In this document: in pieces, positions 1-9,700 of the stretch
Position numbering within the stretch: the first letter of the stretch is position 1
Layout of the letters: each line of letters opens with the position of its first letter
DNA from: Limnomonas spitsbergensis
Taxonomy: Eukaryota; Chlorophyta; Chlorophyceae; Chlamydomonadales
Length of the DNA: 64,000 bases
Direction of reading: 5' to 3'
Assembly: GCA_037349105.1 (NCBI GenBank)
Contig: JAYJMM010000041.1
Location: 4,834,501 to 4,898,500 of the forward strand
The notes under the pieces: generated by a model
Told to the model about the DNA's origin: nothing
The model's database searches: none
The model's input: the letters and a program-made list of their open reading frames with translations, nothing else
Program-made: the position numbers and the translations under genes

Positions 1-409
1 CCCCCTCCCTTTAATTGGGACAGGTTATCCAAACGTATGGTGGGGGAATGTAGGCCGAATCACCAGAGGAACTCAAATTTCTGACATAATCAGTGACTTT
101 TGGTTGCTTTCGGAGTCAGTCTTCTGGCCATGCATGAGGGACATGCCATGTGATACTGTCATGGCTCCCCATTTTTGTGTGGGGGGCAGATAATCTAAGA
201 GTATGGAGGTGAAATGTAGGCTCTGTGGAATCACCAAAAGGCCTCAAATGTCATCATTAATCAGTGCCTGCTCGTTGCTGTTAAAGACAGTCTTCTAGAC
301 GTGCATGAGGCATTGAGGCTCATGGCATGCCATGGCTCCCCCCAGCTTCTTCGAGGGACAGATCAATGAATAAGTATGGTGGGGTGCGTAGACAGGGCTG
401 AAAACTCAC
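1..409 (-). repeat. Intronic echoes of YIPF6-like exon 1 end
   Basis: This is the start of intron 1 of the minus-strand YIPF6-like gene. It holds two degenerate copies (about 58-112 and 224-283) of the exon 1 end plus its donor. On the plus strand each copy reads roughly as AATCACCA followed by CTCAA, then AATCAGTG, then GGTTGCT or CGTTGCT. This parallels the true boundary at 403-465. The repeat period is about 165 bp. No second exon of the gene was recognised here. Confidence 0.6.
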
Positions 410-622
410 CAGGGGACCCCACAGATCCCAGTTTCTCAACGCCTGTTGGTTGCTGTTGAACTTCCAGTTAATAGGAACCAGGACAGTTCGGACATTTTTT
501 CCGATCGTGACCATGTCTCTCCAAATAGTCTTCATGATCGACTCGTCAATGGTGTTCTCGTCCATGTCTTGCACTTGGGTCGTCGGAATGGCCTGAACAG
601 CACTGCTAAAAAAGTTTGCCAT
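410..622 (-). CDS. YIPF6/Yip1-family Golgi membrane protein, exon 1 (partial gene)
   Basis: The first exon encodes 71 residues from ATG at 622 to a CCCCTG|GTGAGT donor at 410/409, in phase 0. It contains the Yip1-family N-terminal signature: a DENTIDESIMKTIWRDM segment, a basic linker, then ALRNWDLWGPL just before the first membrane helix. YIPF6 homologues have the equivalent LRDWDLWGP motif. The family are multi-pass proteins of the Golgi and ER-to-Golgi vesicles that bind Rab GTPases. The transmembrane exons must lie to the left, outside the window. The start was chosen as the first in-frame ATG with an uninterrupted frame to the donor. The gene is divergent from the SNX2-like gene, with 147 bp between the two ATGs. 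The family call is inferred from the short conserved motif only. Confidence 0.72.
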
Positions 623-769
623 GGCTCGGTCCTGTCCTGGCCCGTTGGAAGGTGCTACTTATTTAAAATCTGAAGCTTGGACGGAGTTTTAAGTTTGAAA
701 ACAGATGGTGACTGCGTGGGAAGCTCACTGCGCCATGAACTCCTTGACTCCGAGTCCGTACGCGTACGG
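623..769. promoter_or_regulatory. Shared divergent promoter of YIPF6-like and SNX2-like genes
   Basis: Only 147 bp separate the two start codons of a head-to-head pair. Both genes act in endomembrane trafficking. An AT-rich TTATTTAAAATC element lies at 659-670. Both 5' UTRs must be very short or overlap, unless the SNX2 gene has an unseen upstream exon. The SNX2 frame is open back to 674. Confidence 0.5.
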
Positions 770-3700
770 ATGCAGAACCCTCGGGCGATCGATTCAAGGT
801 TTATCAGGTTCGAACGATTTCACCACTGCTTCCTTGACACTACCTTGTTAGCACCCCAACGTTCGAGAGCTGCAGCACCAGAATCAGGGAATCCCATATA
901 CGAAGGTGCTTCATTTCGTCTGTTGTTTGATTGCTCCAAAAAGTCGGATCTCAGCTTCAAGCAGTTTGATTTGCTGTCGCGACTGCCAGCAGATAGCCTC
1001 GAAAATCGACTGTACGTGCCCTCTCCTGCAGAAACGGAAATCGAAGACCTTGTCGCGCAGACGCTATCCATCCTGAACGTCTCTCCAGACTCGCCACCTC
1101 ATCGACAAGGCGCCAGCTCCAACACGCCCGCCAAGCTCAGCAGCGTTATGGAAGACGACAGTAAAACGTCCCAGCTATCCCCAAGTATCAGCAGCCCCAC
1201 CAAGACCGACCCGCTGGCTGTCTCCGGGGCCCTGTCCGCGGAGTACCCGGACCTGGGGGAGCTCACCTCCGTTGCCCTGGGGCATGAGGGAGATGACCAA
1301 GGCCCTCTTGAAATCACAGCCCGCAAGGACGAGATTCATGGCGCTGGCGACGCAAGCCCTGATAAGGGTGAGCAGGGAACGTCGGAACGAGCTGTGTGTG
1401 TGTGAGAGTGTACGGGCATGGTGCTTGCGATGCAAAGACCTGACATAAGGGACCCGGGACATGGGCTGTGCATGTGTGTGCATGGTGCTCGTGAAGCAAG
1501 CTCTGATAAAAGAGGGTTAGGGTATGACCTGTCTGTGTGTGCGCATGCTGCTGGTTAAGCAAGCCCTGACCAAGTGAGTCAGGCCATGCCCTGTCTATGC
1601 GCGTGCTTGCATGGTGCTGGTGATACAAGCCCTGAATTCAGTGCGGCAGGTATGTGTGTGTGCAGGGCTGTGTATGTGTGTGTGCATGGTGCTTGCGATG
1701 CAAGCCCTGCCAAAAGCTACCCTTTGCACAGGCTGCGCATGTGTGTGCATGGTGCTGGTGAATCAGGCCCTGGAGTAAGAGAGCCAGGATAGGACCTGTC
1801 TGTGTGTGTGCATGGTGCTGGTCAGGGGAGCCTTGACAAAGGTACGGCATGCCACGGCCTGTCTGTGCGTGTGTTTGCATAGTTGCAAGCCAGAAAATGA
1901 AAAAAATTCGGACGTGGGCTGCTGCTTGTGTCTTTGTGTGTTGCTGTCGATACAAGCCCTGGTAATACGTATCAGGGCACGAGACATCTGTGACCCTGTG
2001 TGTATTTAGGACGGTGCGTACCCGCTGGGCCCTGCTGAACGCTCGGCCATGTGGGGCTGGTGGGGAATGATTGGGCTCAATTCCATCTACCATGCACAGC
2101 CAGGACCATAGTGCAGCCATGTTTCCCTCCTATGTGAGGGGGCAGGAACATGGAACCAGGCATTCTAGGTAGGGGAGAGAGAGGACCTGTGTGTGTGTGT
2201 GTGTATATGTGTGCGTGGCATTGTCGATGCAAGCCCTTCCAAAAGTGAGCTGGGCCTTGCGCTCTCAGGACGTGTGCTTGCATGGTAAGGTGCATGGTAC
2301 TCCTTGTGGCAGCTTCCTCCCGTTGACAGCAGGCTGGCTAGTCGACATGTGTCAACACCACTTAACAGCATATGACAAAAGAGCCAGAGAAAATGCAGAC
2401 CCAAGGGACAGAGGCAACAAAGATGGAGATGGGGGGGCTGGAGGGAAAAGCCGCACCACAGCTCCCTGTGATGGACCTTGCTAAACCCTAAACCCTAAAC
2501 CCTAAACTAGATCCTGCTATGAAAGTCTGAACATGCGCATGCCCCTCATTTACGACTCCCTCCCACTCATCCAGGCTCTTGATGGGACCTTGTTGCTCTT
2601 TAGTGCATGGTAGCTGCTATGGATGGGTCGTTGTTGCTCATGAGTGCATGGCAGCTGCTATGGATGGCTCCTTGTTGCTCTTTTGAATGTGGTGAAACAT
2701 TCTCTACGAAACCAGCACAGGCATGCCTAAGTGACTTCTCGTCCCTTCCTTCCGGCCCACATGATCATGGCACTTCCTAGTGCAGTCTGAGTCAGTATAC
2801 CTTGCGGGACAGTCTCCCCGCCCCTTGCTGCCCTCACGCCCCAGTTATCCCCCTAGTCCTGCCCTTCCAGCCCACATCACTGATCGTCAGGTCATGGTAG
2901 TGGATGGAACCCCCTGATGCGGTTTGTTTAGTGATGCTGTCCATGCAGCTACTGGCGACCTGGCCATAGAGTTGACAAATAAAAAACGGTGTACCTCTTT
3001 ATTTTGTTAGCAGGCGCTGGTAAGTGGTAACAGATGGAAATGTGTTACCCCTCTTTATGTCAGCTCTGCCAATGCAGCATAGTCTCTTTGCTACTCCCTC
3101 TCGGCCTCTTGTTATCAGCGCCCTGCTGCTTTGGCCGCTCATCATGGAACGTCTCATCTAGTGCTTCTCAACTTCAGCCGATTCTGCCAGCTCTTGATGG
3201 ATGACTCAAATTGTTAAATCCTTGATTTTAGCAGGCGCCTCCGAATCGTTTGTTCCCGCCTCCCATGTGGAGACGGAGGAGCAGGTGGGCGCCGTCCTCA
3301 TCCGAGTCAAGGAAGCCGAAAAGGTGAGGTAGGGCGGAGAATAGTTGTTTGTCGGAGTTGTGACAGAGAAAGGGGGGGGAAGGAGGGTGTGTAAGTCCCT
3401 GCAGGCGGGAGTGCTCCTCATGAGTGTAAAGGAAGCCGGAAGGGTGAGGAAGGCTGGAGATAGACCTGTCCTGTTGGGGTAATGAATGAGGAAGAGGGAG
3501 GGGGAGGGTGTGCTTCTTATCTCAGTCGATAGGCGGTGAGGATGAGCTCGGTGGCCGGATCTGGTTGCAGGAGCCCCCACATTTCCCCGCCTAGGAGCGG
3601 TGCACTCAGCCTCAAAAGCACACACGGCGTGCAGGGGGCGCCCCTCTGCACGTTCCTTTTGTGAATTTCCGACTGCTTCCTCACGCGGTGCTGAGGAAGT

Positions 3701-6700
3701 GACACACTCGGCCTCCAGAGCACGCACAATGTGCATGGTGCCCCTCCACACACTTCACTTCATTCCCTGACTCTTTTCTCACGAATTGCTCACATAATAA
3801 CACACTCAGCCTCAAGAGCATGCACTTCATGTACAGTGCCCCTCGGCACGTTTAATTTTGAATTCCCGACGCCTGCCTCGTGCAGTATGAGGTGAAGAAT
3901 GCACTCGGCCTCAAGAGCACGCACTTCATGCAAAGCGCCCCTCGGCACGTTTAATTTTGAATTCCCGACGCCTGCTTCGTGCAGTATGAGGTGAACAATG
4001 CACTCGGCCTCAAGAGCTCGCACTACGTGTACCCCGTCCTGATGGAGGGCTCCCTACCCGGCCTCGTGGCCAGCGGTGTGGAGGTGAAGCGCCGCTTCAG
4101 TGACTTTGATGTGAGGTGCTTGGTCTGGATTCATTTCCACATTCAAAAGGGTTTGGGAACATTTCAACACACAACGCCTTGAATATGTTGGCTGGCCAGC
4201 GGTGTGGAGGTGAAGCGCCGCTTCAGTGACTTTGATGTGAGGTGCTTGGTCTGGATTTTTTCACCTTAATTAGGCTGTAGGCAACTTTCATAGCACAACC
4301 CTTTCTTTGTCGAGGCGGGCGGGCAGAGTGCAAGTCAGGCGCCGCTTGAGAATTCTGATGTGTACGCCTTGGCAATTTTGGCATGGGTACATGTTTGCCT
4401 TGGATATCTGTTTGGGATTTGGGCTCGGGTGAGGTGTCTTGATGCAGTCCCCCCCCCCCCTTTACTGGGTGATGAGGATTGAGGCAGTGGCCACTGGCCA
4501 GCGGCGTGGCAGTGAAACGCTGTGATAGCGATGTTTGATGTGATCGCTGTATGGGTATTTGGATGTGGGTATGGGTATGCGTACCCGGATGTGGGTACCT
4601 TGGTGTGGTGTCCTGCTGGGTGGCGCTTTCTGCTGGGTCTGGTGGCCTGTGGTGCAGCAGTGAAGCGCCGCATGAGCAACGTCGATGCATGTGTCTGGGT
4701 GGGTGATTTGGGTATCCGGATGTTTGAGCCTTGGCATGGCGCGTCCTGATGGAGGCCTTCCAGCTCGGTCTGGTGGCTGGCAGATTGGCAGTGGAGTGCC
4801 GCTTCCGCGATTTTTACGTGGGAGCTTGGTTATGGACATCTTGGTACCCTGGGTATGGACATCTTGGTACCCTGGGTATCTGGGAAAGCGTGATGTGGGG
4901 ACTAAGGAAGCTGCGGTTTAGGGTTTAGGGTTTGTTTAGGGTTTAGGGTCCAGGATTTGTTTAGGGTTTAGGGTCCAGGATTTGTTTAGGGTTTAGGGTC
5001 CAGGATTTGTTTAGGATTTAGGGTCCAGGATTTGTTGGCCCTATATGCCCCTTGCCCTTCAAACCTGCAGGGAGGGCGCGCTGCGGTTTGGGGTTCAGAT
5101 CTGTTGTCCACTTTGAGCCGTTTAACCCGAGGGGGCTCTACACTTGAGTCCTGCAGCTGCCCTGAACCGTGAACCCTGAACTCTGAACCTGTGTCCTGTG
5201 ACTCCTCGTTGCTGCAATAAGTGCTGAACACCAAGTTTTGTGGCTGCTTGAAATACTTGAACCTGGACTGCAAACCCTTAAGACCCTAAACTCTGAACCC
5301 TGAATCCCTCAGACGCTGCACCGGATGCTCCACACCGAGTTCCGTGGCTGCTTCGTCCCGCCGTTGCCCAAGAAGCGTGGCTCCCTCGTGGATTACAAGA
5401 CCACCGGAGAAGACTTCCTGAGGCTCCGACGCGCAGACCTGCAGGTATGGATGGTGTGAATGGTGTGATCTGCCGCCACACCACCTCTTCCACACACAAA
5501 TCTCTGGGGGCAACTCCCTGATGCTCAGACGCGCAGGCTTGTAGGTGTGAATAGTATGAACTGCTGGTTCATTACAACATTGTCTGCACGTTCTCCGGGA
5601 ATGAATTTCGAATTTTGATGAGTGGGGGCCCTGGCGCACTGACCAGCAAGCTGGGACTCTGCCAGCAAGTGTAAAAGCTGCTGTCACACTGCCTGTCTGT
5701 AGATGTGGATGGTATGAATCACCATCACACTGCACGCCTGTAGGTATGAATGGTAGAAACCGCCGTCACAACGCTGACCTACAGGTATGAATGGTGAACT
5801 TCCGTTACGCAAAACAACAGACTCCCTCCCTTCCAGTCCCCACACACAGTCACACACCACCACCACCATTCGCTGCAGCGATGATTTCATTGCGCAGCGG
5901 ACTGTGCCTGGCCGGCCGCTGGGCAGCCACTTCTGACTGGGCCGATGGAAAATCCATTATGCTGGGCTTGCTACGCCAGCCCACCCCGGCCTGATGTAGC
6001 CGAGTTGTAGCTGAAGCGCCCTGAAGGAAGTTATGTTGGAATGGAAGCATAGCTGAAGTGTGTTCCTGCTGCGGCGAGAATTTTGTATATGCGTGGATTT
6101 TGCAATCAGATGTGTGGATTTTTAATTCCAAAACTGTACACCTGCGCAGGCTAGTCAAGGGCTGTGCGCGTGTACATGCTCCAGAATATGTGTGAATTCT
6201 GCAACCGTATGTGTGGGTTTGAACATTTTGGAAATGAACATCTTCGCAGGTTTTCTGCGTGCTGTGGTGGGTCACCCCGTACTGCAGCAGTTGAGCGCTG
6301 TGTGTGTCTTCCTGCTCCAGCAAGGATTTGAATATGTGTGAATTATGCAATCAGATGTGTGGATTTCAAATTTCTGAAATTTTGTTCACATGCGCAGGTT
6401 TTCCTGCGAGCTGTGGTGGCCCACCCCGTACTGCAGCAGTTGAGCGCTGTGCGCGTGTTCCTGCTCCAGCAAGGATCTGAATGTGCGGATTTTTAAATTT
6501 CAAATCTGTGCACCTGCGCAGGCTTTCTTGCGTGCTGTGGTGGCCCACCCGGTGTTGCAGCAGTCAAGTGCTGTGCGCGTGTTCCTGCTCCAGCAAGGCG
6601 ACCTAGTGCACAACCCAGCCTGGATCCAGCTGCAGACTCCTGTGACCAAGGGTAGGGAGGGACAGGCTAGACAAGATGAATAAATGGATATCGGTACGCA

Positions 6701-9700
6701 GTCAAATGGGGGCCGAAATGAAGCCCTAAACCCTGTATTAAGCTGCGCATTTCTTGGCATGCCCCGGAATAAGGGTCAAAAAGACACCAGGCCCCTGTCT
6801 GTGCGCAGTGGCGCAAAGGTTTGAGGGGGGCACGGTGTGGGCCCTAGGGCTTGCGTGCGCCTGAAAAAGATGAAACAACCTGAGCCTTGGATCCTAAACC
6901 CTCTTGCGCAACCAAGGGTCCCCCAAGGCTGGGTGGGGTAGAAGATGTAGACCATGGCGGCGGCATGCACCTGCAATATGTTTCCCTCAAAACCTCCGAG
7001 CCCTTGATCGTAAACCCGTTGTGCAGCTATGAGCCCCCCCCCGAGGCTGCAGCCTGCGGGCACGGATGCAGGGGTCCAAGGGAGGGCATGAACCTGAAGA
7101 ATAGGGTTCAAAATAAAACCTGAGCCCTTGATCCTAAACCCTCTGCGCAACTGAAGAGTCCTCCCAAGGCCACGTGGGGTGGCAAAGTGTAGGCCCTGGA
7201 CGAGCAGTGTGTCCCTGAAATAGGGTTCAGAGACAAAACCCTGAGCCTTGAATCCTAAACTGTTGATCCTAAACCCTTGATCCTGATCCCTCTGCGCAGT
7301 TGTAAGCCCCCCCAAGGTCGCGGGTGACGATGCAGAGGCCGCCACAGGGGCGGGCCTTCAGCGCCCTGCCAGCAACGGCCGCGCCGCACTGATGGGCCAG
7401 ATGGGCAGCTGGATGTCTTGGGTGAAGCAGAACACGATGGCCGTGTTCCTGCCGCCGGATCGGGAGCTGCCGGAGGATGAGGTGGACCTGAGGCAGGCAA
7501 GTAGGAGGGGTGTAGCTGACATGTAGCTGAGTCAGGTGAGTGGTGGTTAGGGTTCCTGCTGCCGGAGCGGGAGCTGCCGGAAGATGAGGTGGACCTGAGG
7601 CAGGCGAGTGGAAGGAGTGTAGCTAAGATGTAGCTGAGGCGGACTAGTGGCAGGAGTGTAGCCGACATGTAGCTGAGGCAGGCAAGTAGCTGAAGTGTAC
7701 AGCTGGAATGTAGTCGAGGCAGGCAAGCAGCTGTAGTGAAGCTGTCATGTAGAGCCTTGATCTTAGCATGCTGCGCCCTTAGACCCCCTAGGAAGCTAAG
7801 GGTCCCCAAGGAGGCCTTTCATCGATTCCGAGCCTACCACCTCTTTACGTCGGCGGACCTCACCCGGCAAAAAGAAATCGAGTGCTTTGCAACGGTGTGC
7901 TGTCCCCTAAGGGCCTCATTCAACTGGGGAGTGAGGACATGGCTTTTATCAGTGCCTTGATCTTGGCATATTGCTTGTAGGGGGCAGCTGCCCCCTTAAG
8001 CAACTCTTGCAGAATCCAAGACTCACATCTGTTCGCACCAAAATGCTTTTCCCTCTAGAGGCACCATCCGTGTTCCGTCAGCATGCCTGAATAGACAAGG
8101 GGGGTAGGCCCCTCTTACGGTGAACTGCAAACACTGTCAGCAGCCCTTGTGCCTCGCTGGACCCGAGGAGGGTTTATGTGGTTGAGGGTTTATGGGGTTT
8201 AAGGTTGATGGGGTTTGGATGAGGAGGTTCCCACACATTTAAGGTTGAGGGTCCAAGGCTCAAATTTATGGGGTTTATGGGGTTTAGGGTTTAGGGTTTG
8301 CAGAGATCCCGATGCTTGATCTTGGTAGAGACATCGCGTCACGTGTTGTCTGTCTTGGAGGGAAACGTCATTACACACATATTTGCACATCGCAACGCCT
8401 GCTCTTTCATTTATTTTTACATCTGCCTCTCTGCGTGTCTTGCCTAAGTCCGATTGCTAACTCACGGGTATGACGAGTCTTTCTTGTGCGATCCCTGGCC
8501 CCTAACGCTGAGCCCTAAACTAGAGACAAACCGTTTTGTCAGTGGAATCTGAACAGGAGTTGTTCCTTCACTAATCTGTTGGGTCTTTCTTGTGTGCGAT
8601 TACTTATTTTAGTAAGGCAAACAAGCTATTCATGTGCTTGTTGTTCATCCCTCCCTTGCCCCTTCTCAACACAGGCGAAAGAGTTGCTGCAGGACTTGGA
8701 GCGGTTGCTGCAAGTGAGTGGGGACCGTTTGAGTTGGGGACCATTTGTTGGATTGGGGATGGAGTTGGGAAGCATTTGTTGGGTTGTTAAGTTGTAGTCA
8801 GGCTGCACTCCTTTGACCTTACCCCACCCACTTGCACCTCACTACAAGTGGGTGGGGAAAGGACTAATGTAGTGGACGTTTGAGTCAGGCTGCATGACTT
8901 GGAGCGTCTACAAATTGAGCGGGGTGGGAGCGTTTATTTGAATGCATGTGAGACGGTGAGGCTCTGCTGCGCTGACCTTTGATTGCCTTTTTCACGGAAT
9001 CTGCGATGGTTTCCTGATTGCTGTAATGAACTGGTCTCAGGCTGTTCGCTGGCGGAGCAGCAGGCGCTCCTGCCGCAGCTTGAACTGGAGACCAGAACGC
9101 TCAGGGGCGCTCAGGGGTTAGGTTTCAGGGATTGCGTAGGCCGGCAGGTCAACAGCAGTGCTGGGGTAATATACTACAGGGCTGTACTGCTGAGAGGGGA
9201 GATGAGGGATAGGTGCGACTGATACAAGGGAATAGGTAATGAAGACATGGCTCTAGCAAGGTCATGAGAAAAAATTGATGTTTTTATACCATTGGAACTG
9301 TCCCCATGGTTTTGGTAACGAACTGGTGTTGTTGGTTTGTAAATTTGGCTTCAATTACGAGAGTTCGCGTTGGTCCTCTGTGATTGTTTTGGGTTGATCC
9401 TGCCAGCTCGATTTCAACGTCCGTCATTGAAATGCTTTGCAACAACTCTCCCTCCTCGCGTTCAACCTGCCTCGTAGAGGTACTCTGCTATGGACCTAAC
9501 CCATTGAGGTGCCTTACTATGACCCTCCCCCATTGAGTTTTGTCTTCGTAGTCCCTTTTGTTATTAAAGGCAGGCCCTTGTGATCATGTGCATCATCTGC
9601 ATGCAGCTGGCCACCACGAGCGCAAGGTCGCTGTGCCTGGACATGGAGCGCATGGCTGGGGACTACCACGAGTGTGAGTGGCTTCTTGTACAGGGTACTT

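Noticed and set aside
6483..6683. Independent short ORF (66 codons)
   Set aside because: It is SNX2-like exon 5 with read-through into the introns.
9041..9100. Possible SNX2-like exon (SLAEQQALLPQLELETRTLR)
   Set aside because: It looks coiled-coil-like, but the frame does not fit the phase of the preceding exon, there is no good donor, and joining 8713 to 9607 directly aligns well with plant SNX2.
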